Below are positions 8,240-14,928 of a stretch of DNA of 15,459 nt, piece after piece. This DNA is from Actinomycetota bacterium (GTDB lineage: Bacteria; Actinomycetota; Acidimicrobiia; Acidimicrobiales; UBA8592): positions 1 through 15,459 of the forward strand of contig PAYW01000036.1 of the NCBI GenBank assembly GCA_002715425.1, in the 5' to 3' direction. Each line of letters starts with the position of its first letter. Positions within the stretch are counted from its first letter, which is position 1. A model generated the notes under the pieces. The model had not been told where the DNA came from, searched no databases, and worked only from the letters and a program-made list of their open reading frames with translations. The position numbers and the translations under genes were made by a program.

Positions 8240-9034
8240 CTATTCTCCAATGTAGGCTTGTGCAAACTCCACTATTTTCCCGTTACCAATACGTTGAGCT
8301 ACGGTTTCCTTCTCACCAAAAACACCTTGTTCAAGAAGGACACGCTCGCTGAGCCATTTAGAAACTCGACCCTCGACTATTTTGTCCCAAGCTGCTTCGG
8401 GTTTGCCTTCAGCTTTGGTAACCCCCAATGCGCTCTCTCGCTCCTTGGCTATCTCTTCCGCAGGGACTTCTTCTCTGCTTAAAGCAGTTGGCTTTGCAAA
8501 TGCAATATGGAGTGCGACTTCATGGAGCTCTTCTTCTGAAATTCCTTCACCAACGACTACCACCCCGTTAATTCCCCTACCCTCTTGATCGGTATGTAAA
8601 TAAACATCCATGAGGGCATTATCTGGAACTTGGATTTTGCGCACTAGTCCAAGTTGGATATTTTCTTTTTTCGCAATTCTTAAATCATCTATCGCATCAC
8701 TAATCTGCGATACTGATTCGTCTCCTTCAGCAAGAACCAAATCTGCCAACTCCTGAGCTAATGAAAGAAAGTCCTCAGCTTTTGCAGAAAAATCTGTTTC
8801 GGATTTCAGCTCTACAATTGCAGCAGCCGACTCTCCTCGTGAAACTGCAATCGCCCCATCAGAACTCTCTCGGTCGCTCCTGCTATCAGCTTTAGCAAGG
8901 CCTTTTTCACGTAAAGCTTGAAGAGCAGCTTCAAAATCTCCTGAAGCTTCATCCAGAGCTTTTTTAGCATCCATCATTCCTGCTCCAGATGCCTGCCTGA
9001 GCTTTTGAACATCTTTCGCCGTAAAATCTGCCAT
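8240..9034 (-). CDS. tsf: Translation elongation factor Ts
   Basis: EF-Ts is the guanine-nucleotide exchange factor for EF-Tu. The 264-residue protein opens with the UBA-like domain (VQKLRQASGAGMMDAKKALD) and carries the conserved TDFSAKAEDF motif (80-89, the family's TDFVA-N-F). It ends with the dimerisation-like region containing LSREEVPAEEIAKERE and KIVEGRVSKWLSERVLLEQ. The ATG at 9034 is correct because the family starts at this point and GAGG lies 7 nt upstream; the open frame continues 96 nt further only because it overlaps rpsB out of frame. It lies 10 bp after rpsB, the conserved rpsB-tsf pair. Length is slightly short compared with the 283 residues of E. coli. Confidence 0.97.
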   Translation of the reverse strand: MADFTAKDVQKLRQASGAGMMDAKKALDEASGDFEAALQALREKGLAKADSRSDRESSDGAIAVSRGESAAAIVELKSETDFSAKAEDFLSLAQELADLVLAEGDESVSQISDAIDDLRIAKKENIQLGLVRKIQVPDNALMDVYLHTDQEGRGINGVVVVGEGISEEELHEVALHIAFAKPTALSREEVPAEEIAKERESALGVTKAEGKPEAAWDKIVEGRVSKWLSERVLLEQGVFGEKETVAQRIGNGKIVEFAQAYIGE

Positions 9035-9044
9035 CGTTATACCT

Positions 9045-9938
9045 CTAACTAGTTTCTTGGTTTTCTTGTTCGGACGATTCATCAGCTGGTGAGGATGCAA
9101 TTTCTTCAGCGATCTTCTTTTCTTTTTCACGGAATGCCTCTGCAGCAGCCTTTTTTGCCTGCTCTTGCTCCTCAGCTATCGCCTTTTCATCTTCTTCAGT
9201 TCTCTCTTGATTAACTTCTGGCACAGGCGGTTCACTGCCGAGTTTCTTGGAGGCTATTAACTGTCCTTCCTCTACAGCTTCACATATGACCCGGCACATG
9301 AGTTCACTTGATCGGATAGCATCATCATTTCCTGGAATAACATAGTCAATAACATCGGGGTCACAATTAGTATCGACAACAGCTATTACTGGGATACCTA
9401 GCTTATTCGCTTCAGTAACTGCGATATGTTCTTTTTTAGTGTCGAGCACAAAAACAATTTGTGGCCTACTACGCATGGTTCTGATACCGCCTAGATTGCG
9501 CTCAAGTTTTGCTAGCTCTCTAGAGAGCATCAGCGCTTCCTTCTTGGGCATCTCATCGAACTCGCCAGATTCCCTCATCCGCTGATATTCCTTCATCTTC
9601 GCAACGCGCTTAGCCATCGTCTCGAAATTTGTCAGCATGCCACCAAGCCACCTTTGGTTCACATAAGGTTGGGCGCACCGCTCTGCGAACTGTTCAACAG
9701 AGTCTCTAGTTTGTTTCTTAGTCCCAACGAATAGGACCAATCCACCGCCTGCAACGGTGTCTCTTACTTGGGTATAGGCAGCAGCCAAACAATCGAGGGT
9801 TTGATTTAAATCGAGTAGATATATCCCGTTACGCTCACCAAAAATGAATCTTTGCATTTTTGGGTTCCAACGTCTTGTCTGGTGGCCAAAATGGACCCCT
9901 GCTTCTAGAAGTTGAGTCATGGTGACAACTGGTGACAT
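9045..9938 (-). CDS. rpsB: 30S ribosomal protein S2
   Basis: S2 is a late-assembling protein of the small subunit that helps recruit S1 in many bacteria. The 297-residue product has the N-terminal signature [20 protein letters not shown] (7-26), the [18 protein letters not shown] stretch, and downstream [19 protein letters not shown], and the [17 protein letters not shown] segment with [13 protein letters not shown]. The S2 core ends near residue 230. A glutamate- and alanine-rich tail of about 65 residues follows, which is found in actinobacterial and some other S2 proteins. The start is fixed by AAGGAG 6 nt upstream of the ATG. The leader carries two interlocked inverted repeats, described separately. 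Confidence 0.97.
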   Translation of the reverse strand: MSPVVTMTQLLEAGVHFGHQTRRWNPKMQRFIFGERNGIYLLDLNQTLDCLAAAYTQVRDTVAGGGLVLFVGTKKQTRDSVEQFAERCAQPYVNQRWLGGMLTNFETMAKRVAKMKEYQRMRESGEFDEMPKKEALMLSRELAKLERNLGGIRTMRSRPQIVFVLDTKKEHIAVTEANKLGIPVIAVVDTNCDPDVIDYVIPGNDDAIRSSELMCRVICEAVEEGQLIASKKLGSEPPVPEVNQERTEEDEKAIAEEQEQAKKAAAEAFREKEKKIAEEIASSPADESSEQENQETS

Positions 9939-9944
9939 TTATTT

Positions 9945-10007
9945 CTCCTTCCACGGTTAAACGAACCCTGAAGTTTGCGCTCGAAAACGACCGTGGTTAG
10001 CTTCAGG
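9945..10007 (-). promoter_or_regulatory. Candidate rpsB leader pseudoknot ending at the Shine-Dalgarno
   Basis: On the minus strand, segment A (CCTGAAG, 10007-10001) is followed by B (CCACGGT, 9996-9990), then A' (CTTCAGG, 9973-9967) and B' (ACCGTGG, 9957-9951). Both 7-bp pairs are perfect. Because B lies inside the A-A' loop and B' lies outside it, the two helices make an H-type pseudoknot or are competing alternatives. B' abuts the AAGGAG ribosome binding site at 9950-9945. Known S2 leaders in Gammaproteobacteria are also structured and sit upstream of rpsB. That this is an S2-responsive element here is inference. Confidence 0.5.
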
Positions 10008-10102
10008 TGAATTTTTGATCTGATTTCAGAACAGAGAGAAGTCTACCAGAAGAAACCTATCTCCCACTTTTGTGACAACTAGATTCTCGAAGTCTAGGGA
10101 CT

Positions 10103-10984
10103 CTACGCTCGTGGGTGAGTATCTTTATGAACTCTCTTGAGCCTTTCCTTACTTACATGTGTGTAGATTTGGGTTGAACCAAGATCGGCATGACCAAGCA
10201 GTTCTTGTACTTCCCGTAGATCCGCCCCGCCATCGAGAAGATGAGTAGCGTATGTATGTCGAAATGCATGAGGATTCGTTGGAGAAAGAGCTCTTCGGTC
10301 GATAAGCCTCCTTAAATCGCGTGGAGTAAGTGGCTTGCCTCGAAGATTAACAAAAAGGGACTCATGACTCCGTTCTTGAGTTAGAAACTCAGACCTACCT
10401 TCCGATATCCAGGCATTAATCGCCTTGACTGATTTTTGCGACAAAGGGACAAGCCGCTCTTTCTTCCCTTTACCGAGAACGCGTACCAGATTTTTTTCAA
10501 AATCAAATGACTTTAAGGTGAGCGCACATAACTCACTCACTCGAAGCCCGCTCCCATAAAGCAATTCCAACACCGCATCATCTCTAAGGCGTCGTGGTCC
10601 ATCTTGGTCGAGAACTGAGGCCCTTGGAGAGTCTAATAGCACCTTGATTTCTTGTTGCTTTAGAACTCTTGGGAGTCTCCCCTCCCCGAGGGCCGCCTGT
10701 ACTTCAATAGATGGATCAATGGAGGTTACTCCATTCTGCTGCGCCCATCGAAAATACCTTCGTAGAGCTGATGTTTTCCTTGCTATCGTTCGGCGAGCAT
10801 AGTTTTTCTCCTGCAACCATGCGAGATAATGCCTGATATGTCGGCGACTAACATCTTCAGGTTCATAGACATCCGTTTCTATGCTCCAGTTTATAAATGC
10901 GTGTATATCTCTCTTATAGACGGACGCCGTTGCATCACTGACGGAGATTAATGAAGAAAGGAATGCATCAGTGTTCCATGCCAT
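10103..10984 (-). CDS. xerC: Tyrosine recombinase XerC/XerD
   Basis: Xer recombinases resolve chromosome dimers at dif near division. The 293-residue protein has an N-terminal SAM-like DNA-binding domain (1-95) and a C-terminal catalytic domain. All catalytic residues are visible: Arg148 in GSGLRVSEL, Lys172 in GKGKKERLVPL, His239 and Arg242 in HAFRHTYATHLL, His265 in LLGHADLGSTQ and nucleophile Tyr274 in IYTHV. Length and spacing match chromosomal XerC/XerD, and no phage or integron genes adjoin it, so this is a housekeeping recombinase rather than an integrase. In actinobacteria this gene commonly lies near rpsB. No strong ribosome binding site precedes the ATG, and 79 bp separate it from the cytochrome gene. 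XerC versus XerD cannot be decided here. Confidence 0.94.
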   Translation of the reverse strand: MAWNTDAFLSSLISVSDATASVYKRDIHAFINWSIETDVYEPEDVSRRHIRHYLAWLQEKNYARRTIARKTSALRRYFRWAQQNGVTSIDPSIEVQAALGEGRLPRVLKQQEIKVLLDSPRASVLDQDGPRRLRDDAVLELLYGSGLRVSELCALTLKSFDFEKNLVRVLGKGKKERLVPLSQKSVKAINAWISEGRSEFLTQERSHESLFVNLRGKPLTPRDLRRLIDRRALSPTNPHAFRHTYATHLLDGGADLREVQELLGHADLGSTQIYTHVSKERLKRVHKDTHPRA

Positions 10985-11063
10985 ACAACTAGGGTACTTT
11001 TTTTATTCGTTGGAGTGTGTCACAGGGTGATTCTACTTTGGCCCTAAATACGCACATACGGGC

Positions 11064-11438
11064 CTAATTTAGTATTTCTCGAATGTACCTAGAAACTGCG
11101 GCTATTTCTTCGCTAGAGAACTTGGAACCGAAAGCTGGCATTCCCTGCCCTTTGCCAACGGAAATGACATTTAGCAATCCATCTACCTCTGGATAAATTT
11201 TGAAAATTTCGCCATCGTTGAGCTTCTTCCCTCTTCCTCCTTGTCCCGAACTCCCATGGCAGCTGGCGCAGTGCTTAGTCCAAACTGCCCTTCCCGTCGA
11301 CAACTCAGTATCAGTCTCTCCGTTAGGGCCAACGGGTATTTGAGGTGCAGAAGAACCGCAGCCAGACGAAATCACAACTAGCAGAGTTAATATGGCGATC
11401 AGTGGCGCAACGATAGGGAGACGATGCTTTTCTACCAA
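11064..11438 (-). CDS. Lipoprotein mono-haem cytochrome c
   Basis: The 124-residue product has a hydrophobic signal segment (about 8-25) ending in SSGC, a plausible lipobox with Cys27 as the lipidated residue. It is therefore probably tethered outside the cytoplasmic membrane. The haem c site is CASCH (Cys57, Cys60, His61). Met100 in GQGMPAFG is the likely sixth ligand, and SSEEIAAVSRYIREI is the C-terminal helix typical of class I cytochromes c. It should carry electrons between membrane complexes, but its partner is not shown. The start is a TTG at 11438 that overlaps the crotonase stop by 7 nt; AAGG lies 8 nt upstream and no ATG or GTG is available before the signal segment. Coupling to the crotonase gene is likely. 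Confidence 0.88.
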   Translation of the reverse strand: MVEKHRLPIVAPLIAILTLLVVISSGCGSSAPQIPVGPNGETDTELSTGRAVWTKHCASCHGSSGQGGRGKKLNDGEIFKIYPEVDGLLNVISVGKGQGMPAFGSKFSSEEIAAVSRYIREILN

Positions 11439-12214
11439 CCGCTAAACCTTGGAGGTCGCTTCTCTTGAAATGCTTTCATAGCTTCTGATACATCTTTTGT
11501 CGTAAAATTGACAGTCTGTGATGTCCCCTCTTGATCCAACGCATCTTGGAGAGAGTTTGCGAATGATTTATTCAACATTGCTTTGCTCATAGCTAGAGCT
11601 CGAGGAGGGCCACTCGCTGCTTTTTGAGCTAGCTCTAGAGCCCTATCATCAAGTTGATCATGTGGGACAACATAATTAATTAACCCCATTCTGTCTGCTT
11701 CTGCAGCTGAAAGCACTTCTGCTAGAAGGACAAGTTCCTTTGCTTTTTGAAGGCCGACAATTCTTGGCAGAAGAAATGAACCTCCAAAGTCGACTGATAA
11801 CCCACGTTGAGCGAAGATCTCGCTAAAGCGAGCGTTTTCAGAGGCGACAATAAGGTCACAACACAACGCGAGATTCATACCTGCTCCTACTGCAACTCCA
11901 GGTACTTTTGCAATTGTTACTTTTGGCATATTGAACAATGCAAGACAGCAATCGCCAACTTTGCGCATAGATTCGAGCTGGTGCAGACGAGGCCCTTCAC
12001 TGCGACTGGCCATACCACTTACATCCGCCCCGGAACAGAAATCATCACCGGCTCCGGTAACGATAACAGCGCGGACATCGTCTCTGTAGCCAAGGTCAAT
12101 GAAAGTCCGTTGGAGCTCATCCCACATTTCACTTGTTATCGCATTTTTGACGCTTGGCCTATTTATTGTAACGGTTGCTATATTTTCCTCGAGCGTAAGC
12201 TGAATTTCTTCCAT
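11432..12214 (-). CDS. Enoyl-CoA hydratase/isomerase (crotonase) family protein, PaaG-like
   Basis: Crotonases act on acyl-CoA thioesters through an oxyanion hole. The 260-residue protein has the CoA-binding start EENIATVTINRPSVKNAI, the oxyanion-hole segments FCSGADVSG (59-67) and GVAVGAGMNLALCCD (106-120), and a C-terminal PPRFSGW. In place of the usual pair of catalytic glutamates it has Glu132 in ARFSEIFAQRGL and Asp142 in SVDFGGSFLLP. The Asp in the second position is common in PaaG-like isomerases and related hydratases. The substrate cannot be told from sequence. The gene heads the crotonase-cytochrome c-xerC run. Its ATG lacks a ribosome binding site and lies 20 bp from the divergent small ORF, so it may be nearly leaderless. 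Confidence 0.9.
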   Translation of the reverse strand: MEEIQLTLEENIATVTINRPSVKNAITSEMWDELQRTFIDLGYRDDVRAVIVTGAGDDFCSGADVSGMASRSEGPRLHQLESMRKVGDCCLALFNMPKVTIAKVPGVAVGAGMNLALCCDLIVASENARFSEIFAQRGLSVDFGGSFLLPRIVGLQKAKELVLLAEVLSAAEADRMGLINYVVPHDQLDDRALELAQKAASGPPRALAMSKAMLNKSFANSLQDALDQEGTSQTVNFTTKDVSEAMKAFQEKRPPRFSGW

Positions 12215-12216
12215 AG

Positions 12217-12235
12217 AACAACGATACTAGACATG
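12217..12235. promoter_or_regulatory. Candidate shared divergent -10 element
   Basis: The 20-bp gap between the crotonase ATG and the divergent GTG contains GATACTA (12223-12229). Read on plus, GATACT has its last base 7 nt before the GTG, the spacing expected for a leaderless start. Read on minus, TAGTAT would start RNA about 3 nt before the crotonase ATG. The -35 regions would lie inside the opposite genes; that for plus (around 12200) is weak. This is inference from spacing. Confidence 0.35.
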
Positions 12236-12345
12236 TGGGCTTTAATCCGACTCGAAAGCATAGCAAGTCAAGATTTGACTATTGGTTCGTCATTATTGGT
12301 TTGGTTGTTCTGTTAGCCCTTGTGCTTTGGGCATGGCTAGGTTAA
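12235..12345 (+). CDS. Small single-transmembrane protein (36 residues)
   Basis: An ORF of 36 codons plus stop opens with GTG. Its N-terminus is basic (N-P-T-R-K-H-S-K-S-R), then comes FDYW, and then an uninterrupted hydrophobic stretch of about 18 residues (FVIIGLVVLLALVLWAWLG) to the stop. This is the layout of a small membrane protein with the N-terminus inside. The stop lies 6 nt before the ATG of the next gene, suggesting a two-gene unit. GTG is the only possible start between the upstream in-frame stop (12214) and the hydrophobic core. No ribosome binding site is seen, but the site could be leaderless. T-rich DNA can give hydrophobic codons by chance, so the call rests on the basic-then-TM order and the tight spacing. 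I do not recognise a function. Confidence 0.55.
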   Translation: MGFNPTRKHSKSRFDYWFVIIGLVVLLALVLWAWLG

Positions 12346-12351
12346 TAACGT

Positions 12352-12552
12352 ATGTGGACTGAAGAAGAATGCGAGATAAGAGTTATCCAACCGTATCAAG
12401 CACGGAAATCATATATATGCCCTGGGTGCAATAGAGAGATCCCTGCCCGAAAGGGCCATGTTGTAGCAGTACCACATTTAGCACCTGATCTTCGCCGGCA
12501 TTGGCATAAGGGGTGCTGGACGAATCGAGCAAAAAGACCACCGGTAGGGTAA
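12352..12552 (+). CDS. Small actinobacterial zinc-ribbon protein (66 residues)
   Basis: The 66-residue protein carries CPGC (Cys23, Cys26), His36 and His42, and a RRHWHKGCW segment with His50, His52 and Cys55. These are enough ligands for a zinc site. The pattern 'YxCPGCxxEIPxxxxHVV...RRHWHxxCW' resembles a small conserved family in actinobacteria, often labelled 'ATP/GTP-binding protein' without a P-loop; none is present here either. No function is known to me. It is on the opposite strand to its neighbours, follows the small membrane ORF by 6 nt, and its stop ends one base before the rplS stop on the other strand. No terminator separates the converging genes. Confidence 0.85.
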   Translation: MWTEEECEIRVIQPYQARKSYICPGCNREIPARKGHVVAVPHLAPDLRRHWHKGCWTNRAKRPPVG

Positions 12553-12553
12553 G

Positions 12554-12898
12554 TCAGTCTCTTTTTTCTCGAATCTTTGCCCTCTTACCGATTCTCTCCC
12601 GCTGGTAATAGAGCTTGGCCCGCCGCACGCGTCCTCGAGACACTTTTTCGATCTTATCTACAATTGGAGAATGGACTGGAAATGTTCGTTCTACTCCCAC
12701 ACCAAATGAGATTTTTCTTACAGTGAAGGTTTCGCTTACACCGCCGCCCTGTCGGCCAATTACCACTCCTTCAAACATTTGAATACGTTGTCTATTACCT
12801 TCCACCACGCGAACATGAACTTTAACCGTGTCACCTGGGGCAAAATCTGGGACATCATCTCGGATACTTGCTTTGTCTATTTGATCTGTAAGTCTCAT
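12554..12898 (-). CDS. rplS: 50S ribosomal protein L19
   Basis: L19 lies at the interface between the ribosomal subunits. The 114-residue product has the family pattern: [60 protein letters not shown] and a basic C-terminus with RVRRAKLYY. Length is usual for the family (about 115). It lies 100 bp after trmD, and the leader holds two small hairpins. The ribosome binding site is poor. In many actinobacteria lepB and rnhB follow rplS; here the next sequence is the divergent island. Confidence 0.98.
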   Translation of the reverse strand: MRLTDQIDKASIRDDVPDFAPGDTVKVHVRVVEGNRQRIQMFEGVVIGRQGGGVSETFTVRKISFGVGVERTFPVHSPIVDKIEKVSRGRVRRAKLYYQRERIGKRAKIREKRD

Positions 12899-12998
12899 AA
12901 TACGAACTAATTCTTTAAAGGGCTGAAAGCCATAAGTAGATCCTCAAGGATACGGAGTATTTTGACCGAAAACAATCTTGAGAATGATTTTAGTCAAC
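12899..12998 (-). promoter_or_regulatory. rplS leader with two small hairpins and a candidate promoter
   Basis: On the minus strand this 100-nt gap holds TTGTTT-17 nt-TATCCT, a candidate -35/-10 pair. It also has an ATCC-TTGA-GGAT hairpin (12951-12940) that overlaps the -10, and a GGCT-TTC-AGCC hairpin (12931-12921) about 23 nt before the ATG. L19 leaders are known in some other bacterial groups; a match here is untested. The overlap of -10 and first hairpin means both cannot act at once. Confidence 0.3.
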
Positions 12999-13733
12999 TT
13001 AATCTTCGTATTCTCCTTCAGAATACTCTTTAAGGAGGTTCTCTTCTTCGTCTGTCAAGCCTCCACGCTTCAGGATGAGGTCTGGACGATTTTCCATGGT
13101 TTTGAGAAGCGATTTAGCTTTTCTCCACTTATCTATAGCCTTGTGATCTCCTGTAAGAAGCACATCGGGGATGGTAAGATCTCCGTATTCTCTGGGCCTC
13201 GTATACTGCGGATATTCGAGAAGCCCGCTTGCAAATGACTCGTCGACTGAGGATTCACCATTTCCCATAACCCCCGGAATTAACCTAACTATGGACTCTA
13301 TGAGAGCTAGAGCTGCTACTTCACCTCCGGATAAAACGAAATCGCCTAAGGAAATCTCACGATCGACTAGATGGTCAACAACCCGCTGATCCACCCCTTC
13401 ATATCTCCCACAGAGTAATGAGAATCCTTCTAGTTTCGATAGTTCTTCGGCATCTGATTGTTCATATGGTTTCCCAGAAGGTGTTAAGAAAATAAGAGGA
13501 CGCGGAGGATTATTTTTTTTAACTATTTCAAAGATAGGTTCAGGTTTAAGAACCATTCCTGCTCCACCTCCATAAGGAGAATCATCTACACTTCGATGTA
13601 CACCTTCGGCTTCATCTCTAATATCGTGACACCTTAAATCTAACGAACCCGTATCTCTTGCTTTACCTAGAAGCGAAACCATAGAGAATGAATCAACGAG
13701 TTCAGGGAAAATCGTGAAGACATCAATCCTCAT
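12999..13733 (-). CDS. trmD: tRNA (guanine-N1-)-methyltransferase TrmD
   Basis: TrmD uses S-adenosylmethionine to methylate G37 of tRNAs that read CNN codons, which prevents +1 frameshifts. The 244-residue protein has the SPOUT trefoil-knot motifs: VDDSPYGGGAGMVLKPEP (49-66), LLCGRYEGVDQRV (106-118), EISLGDFVLSGGE (126-138), then GLLEYPQYTRP (170-180) and VLLTGDHKAIDKWR (191-204). The position aligning by eye with the E. coli catalytic Asp169 appears to be Glu165 next to Asp164, a variant I cannot check without an alignment. The ATG is preceded by a strong AGAGGAGGGG site. It overlaps rimM by 11 nt, as expected for a coupled pair. Confidence 0.97.
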   Translation of the reverse strand: MRIDVFTIFPELVDSFSMVSLLGKARDTGSLDLRCHDIRDEAEGVHRSVDDSPYGGGAGMVLKPEPIFEIVKKNNPPRPLIFLTPSGKPYEQSDAEELSKLEGFSLLCGRYEGVDQRVVDHLVDREISLGDFVLSGGEVAALALIESIVRLIPGVMGNGESSVDESFASGLLEYPQYTRPREYGDLTIPDVLLTGDHKAIDKWRKAKSLLKTMENRPDLILKRGGLTDEEENLLKEYSEGEYED

Positions 13734-14202
13734 TAGTCCCCTCCTCTAACAATCCATGAGGAATATCAACTAGAATCATTCGGTCTTTTTGTTCCACTAC
13801 AAAGGTCAGAGGAATCATTGCTCCTCCTTTTAATACCAACAGGTCACTTGCTGGATTTGTTTCTATTGCAACAACCTCTCCGATAGTTGTACCGTCACCA
13901 TCTAAGACACTACTTCCGATTAGTTCATGGGCCCACATGATTTCTGAATCGTCAATAGGTAATCCAAAAAGCAGTTCTCCGACTAGGGCGTCTGCAGCAG
14001 TTCGTGATTCCACTCCTTCGAACAGAACTAGATGATGCTGTTTATGCTGCTTGGATGACTTGACTAGCATCTCCCGTTCATCTTTAAGATAAAGTACAGA
14101 ACCTGACTCAACTCGTTCTGAAACGTTGGAGATTAGATGAACGGAAACCTCGCCTTTTAAGCCATGAGCTTTTCCTATTCTGGCGACTTCGAGTAACTTC
14201 AT
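13723..14202 (-). CDS. rimM: 16S rRNA processing protein RimM
   Basis: RimM is an assembly factor for the 30S head region that acts with protein S19. The 159-residue product has GKAHGLKGEV near the N-terminus, then the PRC-barrel part with ELIGSSVLDGDGTTIGEV, NPASDLLVL, IPLTFVV and ILVDIPHGLLE. The acidic EEGTNED end and the overlap with trmD agree with a normal rimM-trmD pair. The ribosome binding site is weak. A 97-nt gap that contains a 24-bp near-palindrome separates it from khpA. Confidence 0.95.
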   Translation of the reverse strand: MKLLEVARIGKAHGLKGEVSVHLISNVSERVESGSVLYLKDEREMLVKSSKQHKQHHLVLFEGVESRTAADALVGELLFGLPIDDSEIMWAHELIGSSVLDGDGTTIGEVVAIETNPASDLLVLKGGAMIPLTFVVEQKDRMILVDIPHGLLEEGTNED

Positions 14203-14242
14203 CCTGACCCGTATCTATGGTTGAGTTTCCCAAGGATATCAG

Positions 14243-14266
14243 CTATCAATCTGGCCAGCTTGATAG
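14243..14266. repeat. 24-bp near-perfect palindrome between khpA and rimM
   Basis: CTATCAA (14243-14249) and TTGATAG (14260-14266) are perfect inverted arms. The 10 bases between them are T, the self-complementary CTGGCCAG, and C, so only one pair (14250/14259) is mismatched. In RNA from the operon this makes a 7-bp stem with a loop containing an 8-nt palindrome; in DNA it could be an operator for a dimeric protein. No U-tract follows. Confidence 0.6.
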
Positions 14267-14299
14267 AACCTTGTTTGGATACCAGATCAAATGGAGAAT

Positions 14300-14560
14300 T
14301 TAATCAACGAATTCCACTGCAACTGAGATCCCATCACGAACAGCTGCTGCTTGGACGACGGTACGAATTGCATTCGCTATCCTTCCACGTCTCCCAATCA
14401 CTCGACCCATGTCTCCATCTCCGACAGTAACAGCCATCGAAACTGTATCTTCGTCATTAGTCACGTTGATCTGGACTTGATCTGGCTTCTCTACGACAGA
14501 CTTTACGATGTGCTCGAGGGTAGCCAATGCATGTGGGAATTCAGTGCTGCTTTGGGCCAT
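14300..14560 (-). CDS. khpA: KH-domain RNA-binding protein KhpA
   Basis: KhpA is a small RNA-binding protein, often partnered with KhpB/Jag, and its gene lies in the rpsP-rimM cluster of many bacteria. The 86-residue product has one KH domain. The GXXG loop is GRRG (56-59) in GRVIGRRGRIANAIR, and the segment before it (VQINVTNDEDTVSMAVTVGD) forms the strands. The ATG overlaps the rpsP stop by one base (TAATG), so it is translated by ribosomes leaving rpsP. Length fits the family (about 75-90). Confidence 0.95.
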   Translation of the reverse strand: MAQSSTEFPHALATLEHIVKSVVEKPDQVQINVTNDEDTVSMAVTVGDGDMGRVIGRRGRIANAIRTVVQAAAVRDGISVAVEFVD

Positions 14561-14928
14561 TATTCTTCCTCTTTCGGATTCTCTGATTCAGACGCTTCCT
14601 CAGCAACAGGCTCCTCAGATACTTCTACGGGTGCAGATTTTTTCTCTGGATAGACGACCGGTTCGAGCGGTTTACCGGTGAACTGCTCCCAAGCACCACT
14701 GATGCGAAGCAGTTTTTGCACTGTCTCTGTAGGCTGAGCGCCATGCCGAAGCCAGTGCACAGCTCGATCATTATCAAATTTAATTACCGATGGATCATGT
14801 CGAGGCTCGTACGTTCCAAGGATTTCAATGAAACGACCATTTCTAGGGGACCTACTATCAGCAGCGACAAGACGGTATGTTGGCTGCTTCTTTTTTCCCG
14901 TTCGCACTAGGCGAAGTTTTACTGCCAC
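14560..14928 (-). CDS. rpsP: 30S ribosomal protein S16
   Basis: S16 helps fold the 5' domain of 16S rRNA. The 122-residue product begins with the S16 core: VKLRLVRTGKKKQPTYRLV, ADSRSPRNGRFIEILGTYEP and HWLRHGAQPTETVQKLL (residues 3 to 75). From about residue 94 it has an acidic tail rich in E, S and P, giving a protein roughly 40 residues longer than E. coli S16, as often in actinobacteria. The start is GTG (14928). The upstream A- and G-rich stretch is a poor ribosome binding site. It is the first gene after ffh and is overlapped by khpA. Confidence 0.97.
   Translation of the reverse strand: MAVKLRLVRTGKKKQPTYRLVAADSRSPRNGRFIEILGTYEPRHDPSVIKFDNDRAVHWLRHGAQPTETVQKLLRISGAWEQFTGKPLEPVVYPEKKSAPVEVSEEPVAEEASESENPKEEE

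Noticed and set aside
8240..9130. Longer EF-Ts form starting at 9130
   Set aside because: The added 32 residues are lysine-rich shadow translation of the rpsB tail; the family start and a GAGG site agree on 9034.
10079..10097. CTAGA/TCTAG inverted repeat just after xerC as a terminator
   Set aside because: The stem is only 5 bp and no U-tract follows on the minus strand.
10103..10984. Tyrosine recombinase as a sign of an integrated mobile element
   Set aside because: Catalytic spacing and length fit chromosomal XerC/D, no att repeats or phage genes adjoin it, and its place near rpsB is typical for actinobacteria.
11040..11064. GGCCC/GGGCC repeat after the cytochrome gene as a terminator
   Set aside because: The 5-bp stem has a 15-nt loop and no U-tract, so it does not support a termination call.
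11807..12316. A 169-codon plus-strand ORF opposite the crotonase gene, running into the divergent gap
   Set aside because: Most of it is antisense to a well-conserved enzyme, its translation has no recognisable domain, and its composition is that of a shadow frame. The membrane ORF in the gap uses a different frame.
12999..13238. Plus-strand ORF around 12978-13238 opposite trmD
   Set aside because: Antisense to conserved TrmD sequence; no ribosome binding site or domain.
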